This document shows, piece after piece, positions 10,801 through 21,456 of a stretch of DNA of 64,000 nucleotides. Under the pieces are notes generated by a model, which saw only the letters and a program-made list of their open reading frames with translations, had not been told where the DNA came from and did not search any database. Origin of the DNA: Capitulum mitella (taxonomy: Eukaryota; Arthropoda; Thecostraca; Pollicipedomorpha; Pollicipedidae); contig CP099844.1 in the NCBI GenBank assembly GCA_030062745.1, positions 8,951,551 to 9,015,550 on the forward strand. Reading direction: 5' to 3'. The translations under genes were made by a program, and so were the position numbers. How positions within the stretch are numbered: position 1 is the first letter of the stretch; each line of letters begins with the position of its first letter.

Positions 10801-12165
10801 GGCGTTGGGTTCAGGGGGCCAGAGAAGCAATTTAGGTCAGTTCCTATCAGTACCCATAGGGTCAATGTTACATTTAAAAAGTAGGGGGCAGTTGCCCCTG
10901 CTTCTCCTCCCCCTCCCCCTCCTCGCCTCCCAAATCTCTGTTGCAAAACATCGACGGTCACTGTGGCTTCTTGTTGGGGGGAAAGCAAGCTGTTGATCCT
11001 GAGCAGTGTTAAAGATCGTCGCATGGAACTGCAGGTTGCTGTGCGCTATTTGTTCCCGCCCCGCCCCCCTCCCCCAATTTTTAATTAAATTAATTAAATT
11101 AAAATTTAATTAAATTAATTAAACCATACTCTTGACGATAACAAACATGGGACCTGGTCATCATAGGGGTGGATATCATGACAGAAGAGATACAGCGAGA
11201 TGTAGACAGAAACAGACAGATATACGAGACATAGAGAGAAACATATAGCACATCTTCGTAAAGCTGATTCTGCGTGATATGTGGTTCTTGTGACTTGTGT
11301 CATGTGTTTGTTTGGCTTTTAGGTGGTTTGACGGTGATTTTGGTGCGTATTCTGAGTGATTTGCAGAACGTCAAATTTTAGATAATTAATCATTTCCTTA
11401 CATCAGGCTATTGAATGCACTGCATCATTCCAAAATGCGATGACTCAATCAGGAACTCAGCGTAGAATTCTACTCCGTTTCCAAAAGAAAACTAAGGATA
11501 AAAAGCATTAGTGATGCATCACGCAAACGTAGATAGGTGGAACTTTCCACATTGAGACTGCAAAATCACGCAAGTTAATCCTTTGCGCAATGCTGGTTCA
11601 TCTGTTTTGCGCAACTTATCTCCGACGACAACTGATTCATCGATACTTTTATTGCCATAGGACCTCACTATCAGGTCCTTGCTCGTGCGTGTCCGTACAT
11701 TACTGTTGCCACTGGGTCAGGCAGCTGAAGGCGATACTATCAGCACGCAGCGACGCCAACGGAACCACAACGGTAGACCCCACTTCTTCACGAAAAGCAT
11801 TTTCATTCCTGCTTTTACTCCTGAAAGATAATATTGTACCAAGCTCGCTATGGACAATAAGATGGGATGATCAAATTAACTTTAATGTTTAGCGGAACTT
11901 TTTCATTGTTACATGCAGTTAAATTGTATATCACTTTTTATTTTAGAAAATATTTATGCAGTGAAAGTCAAAATCAATCTTGCAAATATCCCGCAACAAA
12001 CTTCGTAAACAACTGAGGTCCCTGCTCGAGAGCAGACCTTACACCATCAGTACAAGCTCCTGTTGCGCAATCGGTCGCGGGACCGACCGTGAACCGGTGC
12101 ACCGTCTTGAGGGCGACCTCACCGAGGACCAGCACCAGCAGCCAGTGCAGCAGCCGGTGCGCCAG
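7828..12165. other. Intergenic stretch without a supported gene
   Basis: Nothing convincing is coded here. Contents noted are a short (TTAATTAAA)-type low-complexity run at about 11080-11123, C-rich runs at 10030 and 10890-10930, and scattered open frames without splice context. The proximal part (about 11900-12165) is probably the 3' untranslated region of the minus-strand LIM gene. Confidence 0.5.
11937..11942 (-). terminator. Probable polyadenylation signal of the LIM gene
   Basis: TTTATT on the plus strand reads AATAAA on the minus strand, about 225 bp downstream of the stop codon at 12166. It is the nearest canonical signal seen. Confidence 0.45.
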
Positions 12166-14346
12166 CTAGTGCACTGGACGTTGCTTCGGACGGGCGCCTC
12201 CGGCGGCCGCCGCCGCCGGACTCGCCTCCTCGCCGTCCCTCAGACGGCGGGTGGCGCAGCCGGTGCAGACCACGTCGCCGGCCACGTCCAGGAAGCCGCT
12301 GCCGACCAGGGAGACGCCGCAGCCGGCGCAGATGAAGCACTCGTTGTGCCAGGAGCGGTCCTCGAAGGCGCTGTAGCGGGTGCCGCGCTCGGTCGGGATC
12401 GGCTGGCGGCACTTGGCGCACCGTTTGGCGAAGCGTTCCCGGAAACAGGCGGCGCAGTACGGCTTCCGGTCGCGGCTGCGGAACTTCTGGCCGGCCAGGC
12501 CCGTCTGGCAGACGGTGCACCGGAAGCACTCCCGGTGCCAGGTCTCGTCCTGGTAGGTGACGCCCAGGCTGGTGATGGTGCCCTGGCACAGCGCGCAGCG
12601 CGCCGCGAACGTCTCCTCGTAACACCGCGAGCAGTACAGACGCTGCTCCTTCGGCATGAACGTGCGCTCGCCCAGCCGCACGTGGCACGTACAGCAGACG
12701 AAGCACGCATCATGCCAGCGTCCGGCCATTGATTCCATGCGCGTGCTGCCGGCGGTGATCTCCAGGCCGCAGCTGTCGCACAGAACGGGCTGGGGCGCGG
12801 CGACGCAGAGCCTGCACAGTGGACGGTCGGACCGCAGTGCGAACGGCTGCCCCTCCAGGGCCGCGCCGCACGAGGCGCAGCAGAAGCACCAGCTGTGCCA
12901 GTGCTTGCCCCGATATGTCAGCTCCTTCTCCAGCGGAAGCAGCGGCTCGCTGCAGCCGTGGCAGCGCGTGCTGGAGGCCGACTGATAGCAGGGCATACAA
13001 TACGCCGCCCTGCCCTTTAATCCGAACTGCCTGCCGGCGAGAGGCGTCTCGCACGTGCGACACGCCAGGTGCTCGCTGTGCCAGGCCCGGTCCCCGGCGC
13101 GGAAGTATTCGCCGCTGAAAATCAACTCGTCGCAGCTCAGGCAGCGAGGCTTCAGCTGCTCGCCGTAGTGGCGCACGCAAAGCGGCGTGCCGCGGTAGCT
13201 GCAGAAGATCAGGTCAGCCAGCAGCTGGCCGCACGTGCCGCACGTGAAACAGGCCGGATGCCAGGCGACGTCCGCGAAGGCGGCGGCCGTGACCGCCAGC
13301 TGGCCGGACTGCAGCGGGCGGCCGCAGCCGGCGCACGGGCCGTCGGCCGGCAGCCGCAGCAGGCGGCCCTCGCCCAGCGCGGCGGCGTCGCGCGCGGCGG
13401 CGAACCGACGCGGGCCATCGCCATCCGGCGCCACGTCGGCCGCCGGCAGCTGCAGCAGCAGGCTCAGCTGGCGGCTGCGCTCGGCGACCGAGCCCAGCGG
13501 CGGCGCCAGCTCGGCCGGCAGCTGGTCGGCGTCGGCTTCGCTCAGGCCGGCCGGCAGCCAGGCGCGCCCGGCGCGGCGTGAGGCCTCCGGGTCGCCGGGC
13601 GGCAGGCCCAGCGCGGCGCGTCGGGAGGCGCACTCTCGCTGGCGCTCCTTCAGACCCTCCTCCGGCTCCTCCAGCTCCTCCTGCTCTGTCGGCGGCGGCA
13701 CCGTGTCGTAGATGGGCTCCTCGCGGTCGTTTCGGTTGCCCTCGTCTGGCTCGGCGAGCTCGGCGGAGGGCGGAGGCACAGGGTCGTAGACGGGCTCCTG
13801 TTGGATCGCGCCGTCACCTTGCTGGTCACGCTCACGTTCTCCGCTGTCTGGCGGGGGCGGGACCTCCTCAGGTGCGGTCCCCACGTCCGACTCTGTCGCG
13901 TCACCGGCCGAGGCTCCGGCGGATGATGGGCTCTCGGCAGAGGGCGGAGCCCGGGGCACTAGCGGGGCACCCTCAGCAGCGTCCACGGCAGGTGGCAGTG
14001 GAGCTACGGCGGAGGGCGTCGACTCATTGGTCGGCTCAGGCGTGTGCTGCGCTGACCTTGACTCCTTTCGACGGAAGCCGTAGTGTCGGCCGGGTAATGA
14101 CGATACGATGCTCGTCCTCTTTTTCCTCTTCTCGCCCTTGGTCTTCTTATCTTCACTCTTGCGCGCCGTTGGTCGTCTGGCAACCACAACCTCCTCCTTG
14201 ATTTCAGTCACCATGATTTTCACTGAATTCTCTTTGTTGTCATCATTCTCCGCAGTTGCTTCGTTTTCTGCTGGCGCTGGCTCACGCTTTGTTCCTGCCT
14301 GACGATGTTCTCTGTCCCTAGACTGCTGCATCATAAAGGTATCCAT
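12166..14346 (-). CDS. Lmpt: PET and six-LIM domain protein (Limpet-like)
   Basis: A 726-residue cytoplasmic adaptor frame in a single uninterrupted exon. Residues 1-235 are low-complexity and charged: a basic patch at about 52-77, and two YD(P/T)VPPP motifs near 187 and 213 that could bind SH2 or SH3 domains. A PET-like domain covers about 236-330, with the WLPAGLSEADADQLP core and LLLQLPAAD. Six LIM zinc-finger domains follow at about 338-393, 402-453, 462-514, 523-575, 584-634 and 643-697, each with the paired CxxC and WH-C signatures. PET plus six LIM is the Drosophila Limpet layout; Prickle and Testin have three LIMs. Such proteins scaffold actin-linked and muscle structures and contact transcription regulators. 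The start was chosen at MDTFMM, the most upstream ATG of the frame; a TATAAAAA lies only about 30 bp upstream. The GC content is very high. The lack of introns is unusual and could mean a retrocopy or missing alternative exons. Confidence 0.85.
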   Translation of the reverse strand: MDTFMMQQSRDREHRQAGTKREPAPAENEATAENDDNKENSVKIMVTEIKEEVVVARRPTARKSEDKKTKGEKRKKRTSIVSSLPGRHYGFRRKESRSAQHTPEPTNESTPSAVAPLPPAVDAAEGAPLVPRAPPSAESPSSAGASAGDATESDVGTAPEEVPPPPDSGERERDQQGDGAIQQEPVYDPVPPPSAELAEPDEGNRNDREEPIYDTVPPPTEQEELEEPEEGLKERQRECASRRAALGLPPGDPEASRRAGRAWLPAGLSEADADQLPAELAPPLGSVAERSRQLSLLLQLPAADVAPDGDGPRRFAAARDAAALGEGRLLRLPADGPCAGCGRPLQSGQLAVTAAAFADVAWHPACFTCGTCGQLLADLIFCSYRGTPLCVRHYGEQLKPRCLSCDELIFSGEYFRAGDRAWHSEHLACRTCETPLAGRQFGLKGRAAYCMPCYQSASSTRCHGCSEPLLPLEKELTYRGKHWHSWCFCCASCGAALEGQPFALRSDRPLCRLCVAAPQPVLCDSCGLEITAGSTRMESMAGRWHDACFVCCTCHVRLGERTFMPKEQRLYCSRCYEETFAARCALCQGTITSLGVTYQDETWHRECFRCTVCQTGLAGQKFRSRDRKPYCAACFRERFAKRCAKCRQPIPTERGTRYSAFEDRSWHNECFICAGCGVSLVGSGFLDVAGDVVCTGCATRRLRDGEEASPAAAAAGGARPKQRPVH

Positions 14347-14372
14347 TTTTGTATTGTGCGATTGCGATTTAG

Positions 14373-14381
14373 CTTTTTATA
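14373..14381 (-). promoter_or_regulatory. TATA-like sequence upstream of the LIM gene
   Basis: TATAAAAAG on the minus strand, 27-35 bp before the chosen ATG. If it works as a core promoter, the 5' leader would be only a few bases long. It may therefore be coincidental, or the true promoter may lie further upstream. Confidence 0.3.
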
Positions 14382-14727
14382 AGAGCCCTCGATGTTTTGC
14401 CACTACTCGTGCAGGACAGGTCCATGGATTTGGTCACGCTCAGCACCAAACGGCACCAAGAACGGGGCGAGTTCTTCCCGCGTACCACTCTCAACGTCGA
14501 AGTGCCGTTGCGAACCGCGCCGGGAGATCACAAAACCTTCACCTCTGCAGACCACGACTACTGCCGGTGACCATCGAGTCCCCGCCTCCTTCGTTCGAGA
14601 TGCCGGCCGGCGGACTCTGAACCTCGGCCTCGCCCGGGGAGGACTGATCACTGAACCTTCACTGAGCCACGGTCTGCTGAGTCACGGTCACCACGGGCAC
14701 CAGGCGAAACACCGACTGCACTGCGAA

Positions 14728-14937
14728 CTACCGCGGCCGGCCGACGCCGGCCAGCTGTTTGATCTGGCCGCCGCTGCAGAACAGAGCCCCGTGGAACGGA
14801 CTGTTCACGCTGGCCGCCGCGTCGCGGAGCTCGTCGTCGTCACTTCGGTCCCGTATCGAGGAGCCCTTCAGCCGCGGCGACACGCGCGCAAGGCGTCGCG
14901 ATAGGCGGCGGCGGCCGATTTTCTTATCGGCCGCGCG
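14728..14937 (-). CDS. Possible exon, unidentified
   Basis: The minus-strand frame reads LKGSSIRDRSDDDELRDAAA and ends FCSGGGQIKQLAGVGRPR before TAG at 14728-14730. The composition is protein-like and the frame stays open for about 70 codons in a GC-rich island. There is no clear start codon, acceptor or domain. The plus strand also has an open Ser/Arg-rich frame, so strand and reality are both uncertain. Confidence 0.2.
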   Translation of the reverse strand, partial: RAADKKIGRRRLSRRLARVSPRLKGSSIRDRSDDDELRDAAASVNSPFHGALFCSGGQIKQLAGVGRPR

Positions 14938-15352
14938 TCAGACGCGATAGAGAGCAGCCGGCGACGGCCGGCGGCCACGCGGGAGAGCCCCGCCCCCCCC
15001 CCCCCCCCCCCAGCCCCACTCATTTGTGTTGGCATGGCGTCCGAACCGACTGCAGGCCCGACCACGCCTCTAGCCATTCGCACAGAAGAATAGACCTGGC
15101 CGCCGTGCAGGCAAGTATTGATTGGGGTTAAGTCGAGGACATGGCGAGAGGTCCAGCTAATTGGCCTTAGGAAAATCTCCCCATCTGCTTCTGTTAATTG
15201 TTCACGACCTCCAAATATTGTCAAAATAAACATGACATATCCGGGTGGCAATCCTGACAGCAGATGCTTTTGACGACGTCGATCAGAGCTTTTAGTTGCT
15301 CGGATGCTTTATACCGCCGGTCGGAATGCTAAAAATAACTCCATGGGTTTAA

Positions 15353-16507
15353 CCCTATTCCCGACCAGGGAACTGAATCCGCTCCCCGCGTTTTTTTTTT
15401 TTTTTTGCTTGCCAATGCCAGGATTTTTGACGCAGCTTCACGAAACTTGATGACTTTTCCTAGCTATTCTTTCTACGTACTCTGACAAGATTTCAAAATT
15501 CTATTTTTTGAGGGGCGGAGCCAAACATCTTTTTTGGGAGGCACTTCAGGCCATTTTTAGTGCTGTTGAGGGTAAAAAAGTCTGTCAAAAATAGTGTTTT
15601 GAAGATAGAACTTAAAACCTTACATGGATGTATAGTCAAATAGTTGAGCAACGTACAAATACAATTTTGTTTATCTGAGGTCACTTCACAAAGCCAGGTC
15701 AAGGTCAAAAGTCGAAACTTGCTTTTATAGTCATAATTTTGGTGCTATTTTTTCAAACACCAAACCCGGAATCAACATGACGTAGACGGGTGTCCTCTAC
15801 TTGTGTACCAAGTTTCAACTTGATATCAGATCGGGTCACGGAGCTATGACCTAAAATGTCAGTCCGTGTACCCTATATCACAACAGTTGTACAACGGAAT
15901 TCTTGAAATAGAGTGAATTAGAATGATTGAAAACATATTCAGATACTATTAAACGCACATGAGATCGTTCGAAGTAACTTCAAGGTCACTGAACATCATT
16001 TAAGGTTAAAGGTCATAAGTTTATCTGAAGAACATGTGACCAGGACAGTTCCTCTTTTTCTTGTCTCTGGCACCGCCTATACAAACATTGTAATACGATC
16101 TGTACGTACTTTTAGCTTTTTTGTTCATTCATTTGTTGAAAAACTGATCTTCCTATTTTTGAAACTCTGTGAACGCCTATGAGTTCCTCAAAATTCCAAA
16201 TGTATATACCAACGGTAAAAGCTCCATCCATAATGTTTCGATTCATGCCAATTTCATCAAAATCGGTCCATAAACAACGGAGTTATAAGAAGTCCAAAAA
16301 TATCTCTCATTTTAACTTTTTCCCCCTCTGTATCCACCCTCTTCAAAATTTTGGGAACTTCTTTTTATAAAAATGTAGTTAACGTCATAGCAAATCGATT
16401 GCCGTTTGTTGAGATGAAATTGGATGCGTTGTTTTCGAGATCTTAGGGGAGCCGAATCCACCCCCTGCCGGGAATCGGCCGTACCGTCTAGCTCTCTGGG
16501 AATAGGA
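15353..16507. mobile_element. TTAA-flanked non-autonomous element, copy A (piggyBac-like MITE)
   Basis: A 1155-bp element between TTAA sites at 15349-15352 and 16508-16511. The termini are CCCTATTCCCG on the left and CTGGGAATAGGA on the right, inverted to each other. There is no transposase frame. The interior recurs in the copies at 44737, 45328 and 51267. TTAA target duplication with CCC...GGG termini is the established hallmark of the piggyBac superfamily. Several TCAAGGTCA motifs lie inside (15699, 15980). Confidence 0.8.
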
Positions 16508-16993
16508 TTAAACAAACTGGTAAAGAATGTTTGCCGCATTGCCGACAACGCTCAGTAAATTTGCACATTTTAAATGACTAGACATCCGTTTTGCAACCAA
16601 CTGGATTAGGTACTGATAGCAAGAAAAGTTTGCCAATCACAAGCGAGGCCGAGTGAGTCAACTCGCCAACTAGCAGAAAAACAGGATGGATGAACAACCA
16701 AAATGAGTGGCCGGTTCATCCGGCCAATTCATACGCCGTCCGCAGGCTCATGACTTCGCAGATACTAGACTCCTAACCAAAACGTTGTCACCGGAACACA
16801 GATCGGGTCTTTAACCCTCGGCGGATGCAACGATTTTCTTATAAGCGCTAGACGTGAGCGTCGTGCCATCCTTTCCCGTTTCCCTCCTAACCGAACGACG
16901 AAATAGGGACAACAGTATTGCTCGTGCCGTTCCGACTACGATTCCATCCCTTCAGGTCACCCGGTGACCTCTCAGGTTGCAGCGAAAGAGAGC

Positions 16994-17049
16994 ACTTACC
17001 TCGTCTTTTCCGTATCAGCTGCCACCGTATTATTGTTGCATGTCATTAC
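16994..17049. repeat. 56-bp duplicated segment with a minus-strand splice donor, copy 1
   Basis: About 54 of 56 bases match 18790-18845 on the same strand. On the minus strand both copies read ...GACGAG|GTAAGT, a consensus donor. The flanks differ completely, so this is a short duplication. Confidence 0.75.
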
Positions 17050-17316
17050 ATGCCGCCCAGCGATGTGTTTGTGGTGATCTGGTTTTCGAACTGATCATTC
17101 ATTTAAGTCATTAACTGTTTTTCGCTGGAGATCAAGCTGAGGTCAGGTCAATGAAAGAAGAATGGTCATTGCGGCATTTATTGCGCTGCTTTTGCCGAAA
17201 ATGCTTTTGCCGAAAAAAAGCTTTTGCTGAAAATGACGGGTGATGATTACAGGTCAGAGTTCTGGTAATTCAAGACGACAGAAACAGATTGTCAGCAATG
17301 GAACCAGAGATAAAAA

Positions 17317-17787
17317 TTAGTCTAAAACCGACTCAAAACCGCTGAGGTAATCCAAGGTTATTGGCCTGGCACAATATTTCGAGCCTCGATATGTTGTCAA
17401 GCATATGTCCAGGCGGTTCTGCGCCAGGGACCACGGCTCATGGACGCGCGGACATTCACCCTGCGCATACGCAAAAGCCCTTGCATCAGTGAGGTCTCCG
17501 CATTCCTCGCTAGCTACAGGCTGTGTACAATTGCTGACGTAGGCGAACCAATCTTCCAGTGTGTGTTCCCTAAGCAGTTTGACATCGTAAGGTATCCAAA
17601 GGATTTCTAAATGATTGACGGCTTTCAACGTGTCGAAACTGTCGTAATTACACCTGCAGACATGTCCCGTGATGTCTGTGTAGCCGCGCGGCGACGCCCT
17701 CAGCCGGATGGCCTCACGGCCTCGCGGCGGCGCCCGACACCCTGAGCAGGGCCATACATTATTCCTTACCGAAACCACGAAACACAA
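17317..17787 (-). CDS. Unidentified cysteine-containing terminal exon
   Basis: This frame ends ITLDYLSGFESVLD with a stop at 17317-17319. A likely acceptor, tggccctgctcag, places the exon start at 17741 in phase 1, giving about 140 residues. The product has eight cysteines in the exon part (for example GHVCRCNYDSF, VSNCTQ, SEECGDL, GECPRV, DICLTTYRGSKYC) and no membrane segment. It looks like the C-terminal half of a secreted or extracellular domain protein. I do not recognise the family. The upstream exon was not identified; the donor at 18796 is close but is in phase 2, so it does not fit. Confidence 0.5.
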   Translation of the reverse strand: MCFVVSVRNNVWPCSGCRAPPRGREAIRLRASPRGYTDITGHVCRCNYDSFDTLKAVNHLEILWIPYDVKLLREHTLEDWFAYVSNCTQPVASEECGDLTDARAFAYAQGECPRVHEPWSLAQNRLDICLTTYRGSKYCARPITLDYLSGFESVLD

Positions 17788-18466
17788 TTAAACGGGATAA
17801 AATACAAACGATTCTGTTGCCACTAAAATGAGGAAGAGACTGGATGGACATGACGCGCCCGTGGCCGCCTGGCTTAGCACTCTGGAAAACAAGGGCACAA
17901 TGACGCTATACAAATTTTCCTCGATAATCCACGAGAAGGCTAAGAACAGAACTTCATACATTTATGTTTATAATGACAGTTGTAATGGATGCATTCCGCC
18001 CACGAACTTTTCGCGATAACTCTGTTAAAAAGTTTCAACGAAACTGGTGTTTCTTTTTTAGGGCCCACTAGTGCCTCGCGCTCTACTGACACTACATACA
18101 CACACACACCCGTCTCTAAAACGAGGTACCGTCTCATCACGACCGATAGCGATCCGATAACACAACATGATGACACTGCGCAGTAACATACAACGCCGTA
18201 ATAACGGCATTTCGCCTGATGTCACAGTTGAAGAGGTTACGTTTTCGTAATGCTGTTCTTCTCAGAACACGGACGATGGTGACCCGGTAACACACCACGG
18301 TAACACCAGTCGGTGTTCACACGGCGCCGTTAGTTGTTTCCTTGGCTGCTGTTATGCTGTAGTACCGGCATCTTACGTTGTTGTCACAACTGCCATCATG
18401 GGTAACACACAAGGCCGTTATAAGGAGATTTCGACTGGTCTTACACCTCAGTTTGTGTCCTCATAG

Positions 18467-18660
18467 TCCATGGCGAAGACGGCAGCAGCGAGGCAGCCAG
18501 CGTGGACGACATAGTCGGCGTCTCGGACGACTCGGTGGACGACGCCACCTACGAGACGCCACGGCAGTGGCAAGTCCTAACGGACTCTGATGACTCCTTC
18601 GACGAAGGACGATCCGACACGCCGCCGCCACGCAAGAGGAGGGCACGCCGAACACAGTAA
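18467..18660 (+). CDS. Probable exon of an acidic/basic protein, unidentified
   Basis: The frame opens after tttgtgtcctcatag (AG 18465-18466, phase 1). It encodes an acidic stretch (SVDDIVGVSDDSVDDATYE, then LTDSDDSFDEG) ending in PPPRKRRARRTQ and TAA at 18658-18660. The bases CACA|GTAAGA also make a donor at 18657, so the exon may splice on instead of stopping. The acidic-then-basic layout suggests a nuclear protein. Homology is unknown. Confidence 0.4.
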
Positions 18661-18789
18661 GATGACCGCGACGCGGCCGAGGCCGGCCCATCGTGGCGGG
18701 CGGCGCCACCGACGGACCGAGCGTCGATGCTGGCGGTGACACGGCGGCGGCTAGGGACCTAGCAGCAGTTGGTGCCGCTCCGGGTGGCG

Positions 18790-18845
18790 ACTTACCTCGT
18801 CTTTGCCGTATCAGCTGCCACCGTATTACTGTTGCATGTCATTAC
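18790..18845. repeat. 56-bp duplicated segment with a minus-strand splice donor, copy 2
   Basis: Near-identical to 16994-17049. Here the minus strand also offers an ATG at 18849-18851 just upstream of the GTAAGT donor at 18795, which would make a very short 18-codon first exon ending in phase 2. Confidence 0.7.
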
Positions 18846-18931
18846 TGTCATGATGGCGCTGCCGAACTGGGCGGCGAATCGGCGCTGCCAACTGGCGGCC
18901 TCACGGCGGCGGCGGCGGCGGCGGCGGCGGG

Positions 18932-19140
18932 GAGCCGTCAAGCCGCACATGTCACCCACTGGACCCGGCCGACAGGATATGGTGCCGTTGTGCCAACCTC
19001 ATCGAACGCCGCCGGGTGGGCCGTCACGTCAGGGACGCCTATAGGTCGGCTCAACTCGACCTCCGGCGGCCGAAGGACGTGCTGATGGAGTCACAGTCCT
19101 ACGCCGCACCGGACGCCAACGACCGCGCGGTCTGCGCGTG
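18932..19140 (+). CDS. Protein-like frame, unidentified
   Basis: One frame reads DPADRIWCRCANLIERRRVG then HVRDAYRSAQLDLRRPKDVL and MESQSYAAPDANDRAVCACG. This is the most natural protein sequence of the GC-rich block. Upstream lies a (GCG)n run in which the preceding Ala/Gly-rich frame is offset by one base. No acceptor or donor could be fixed. It may belong to the same gene as 18467-18660. The family is not recognised. Confidence 0.35.
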
Positions 19141-20746
19141 CGGCGCTTTCTCAAAAGAGATCAAAAGACAACATTGGAAAAAAAACAGTCACCAACCACT
19201 TGTAGCGCCACGTCAACCACCGGCGCCTGGACACCGCAGGCAAACGAGGAAAACCGGCCAGTCTGGAACAGAGCTCACCGAACAGTCGCCACCAGCCTTC
19301 GCGCCGCGACGGCCACCGGACTGGCGCTCCAGGTCACAACGATGGCCGCTGCTGTTCCGCCGGCGACTGGTTCGACCTTCCCGCCAACCAGCAGCATGGC
19401 GAAGGACCGTTTTACGACTTCCGCCTGCGCCGAATTCCTGGACGAGTTTACTGTTCAAAGAGCACTTCAGGACAGCGGCAGCCAAAGCCGCAGAACCTAC
19501 CGGGACTCGCTGCGGCTCATCTTCGAGCGCTGCGAGATAACCGTGCCAGACTTGAGGTACGTCCTCATCGGCACCCAGCCCCCCGAAATGGGTGAGGGTT
19601 CATTACAGCTGTCTCGTCACCTTACGCTCTGAAATTGTAATGATTCATAAATGACTGTGATGATGAGAGCCCAGCTTGTCATAGTCGGAATAATGAATAA
19701 CGTGAGTAATTTGATGATAAGGAAATAATAATAGGGAAAGAAATTATAAGAATATTTAAAAAAATGAAACGAAATGAAGCGCGAGCACGCACTCTTACAT
19801 TGCACAGCAAACTGTCTGGAATGAGTACGGTGTTTTGCGCACATATCAGAGGCCTCCTACGGCAGACGCCGTCCCAACGCTGGCCGGGCAGCCGCCGACC
19901 GGCCTCGTGATGGTGGCGGCCCCCCGGGCACTCTGTCGACCCTCCAGGGGAACGCGGCCCTCATCGACGACGGTGTAACCTGGGGCCGTACTGCGGCAAC
20001 CTGGCCGCCAGCGTCCGCCAGGGAAAATTTAGCGCCGCCGAAGGCACGTTCTGTAAAACTCACCATTACGTGTAATCCATGTGTGATACGTCCTTGATGA
20101 AAATGTAACATATTTGATGGTTCTACAGCCACGCTTCACCCAGCCACCTCTCGCGAATGTGTTACGGTTCAATAACTCACAGTATAATAATCACGGCTCA
20201 ATAACCGCGCTTCACGAAGCCATATCTCACTGCTATGTTGTGGTTTTCAGCCGTTGGGCGCTACTAGTCGGGCAAGGACAGCCGGGAGCACGACACGCAG
20301 ATTCTTTCCACCAAGCAACGCAAGAGGGTTCGCCAGGCCGCATTTTAACGGATGTTCAAAATCACCAGAGGTCCTCTGTCCGCCACCACGACCGAACGGC
20401 GTGAGCTGGCGAAGAAGTACATGTACATCTGAGAAGTGCATCTAAAAAGTACATGCAGGTGCTCTATATTGCGCTCGCACTCTTCGCCGGCCAGCGGACT
20501 GGGGTCTTCACGGAACTGCGGTACGCGGAATACCAGCAGGTCCACGTGAGCTTTTTCGCATAAGCACAACGCTGATAGCCGACAGTGCCACGGGCCACAT
20601 GGAGCAATTGTGCACGAGCAATCCTTGAAGAAAAGTGCACACTGTGTTTGCCTTGCGTCCAAGGTTCTCAACCGCCGCTGGGGACTGGACCATCTCCCGC
20701 CTCGGTGGAAAAAATAACGTAAATTCGAGCGCCGCCACCTGCTTGC
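19141..20746. other. GC-rich block with fragmentary frames
   Basis: Protein-like snippets appear in different plus frames. One near 19490-19590 reads RRTYRDSLRLIFERCEITVP. Another near 20270-20430 reads STKQRKRVRQAAF, then a stop, then SATTTERRELAKKYMYI. None has clean exon borders. An AT-rich interlude lies at 19630-19800. Either a decayed gene or an assembly-damaged one is possible. Confidence 0.3.
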
Positions 20747-20761
20747 CACTCATCCGTCGTG

Positions 20762-20831
20762 ATGGCGGAGGAGTGGCAAGGGCTGCAATACTTCGCCACG
20801 CGGCTGAGGCCTCTACTGTGCGCCAGGAAAG
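20762..20831 (+). CDS. Short exon candidate with a strong donor
   Basis: An ATG-initiated frame reads MAEEWQGLQYFATRLRPLLC, then ARK, and meets a GTAAGT donor at 20832 in phase 1. The length and donor are good. The acceptor side is open and could lie upstream (frame open from about 20747). The next exon would have to start in phase 1, and the obvious acceptor at 21026 does not match, so linkage is unproven. Confidence 0.35.
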
Positions 20832-21026
20832 GTAAGTCTCTGACATTGCGACAATGACATTTTCTAGTGTTTTTTGTTTTGCTAGAATTTATCAACGTTC
20901 TCACGTTGCGGTGACCATAACTTATGGGCGACCGAACCGTCTGGATGAGTTTCAAGGACATTGGACGAAAGTTGTTCATACAGCTGAACGTTACACTCGT
21001 GTGTCAGTGTGCATATAACCACTCAG

Positions 21027-21456
21027 AATTCGAGTAACCAAGTGTTCTCTGTCCCCGGGGAACACGCCGCTGCTGCCGGACATGCGCCCGTACGATCACC
21101 TCCAGCATCACGACGTTCTCCCGGCCGACGTGCCGTACGCGTCCGCAACCGGAAGAAGCAAAGCGAGGAGGTACCACACGGTGACTACCTACGAACTCCA
21201 GGAAAGCGGACGGCTGGCGGGCCCGACGGCGTCTGACCTGGCCGACTACCGCCGATACCGCGACGACACCGAGCATAGCGTACATGACATCCATCGCAGA
21301 TCGGACAAGGATGCGCGGGCGCAGATGGCCCTCCTTAGGTCCGCCGGCGCGGTGGGGGACGTCCCCGTGGTCCAGATGCCGTCGTCGCCGCCCTCGTCTC
21401 CGGCGGCAGACGCCAGCCGGCGCCACTCGTCGGGGGAGGTGGTCTCTCCCGCATAG
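21027..21456 (+). CDS. Probable C-terminal exon, unidentified
   Basis: The frame follows an accactcag acceptor (AG 21025-21026) and ends PAADASRRHSSGEVVSPA with a stop at 21454-21456. It encodes about 142 residues that are charged, Tyr/Asp/Arg-rich in the middle (LADYRRYRDDTEHSVHDIHR) and Ser/Pro-rich at the end. This looks like a disordered cytoplasmic tail. No domain is recognised. The other frames across it are poorer in composition. Confidence 0.45.

Noticed and set aside
12182..14201. Long GC-rich frames overlapping the LIM gene on both strands
   Set aside because: Ala/Arg/Pro-rich shadows of the LIM frame with no domain or splice support.
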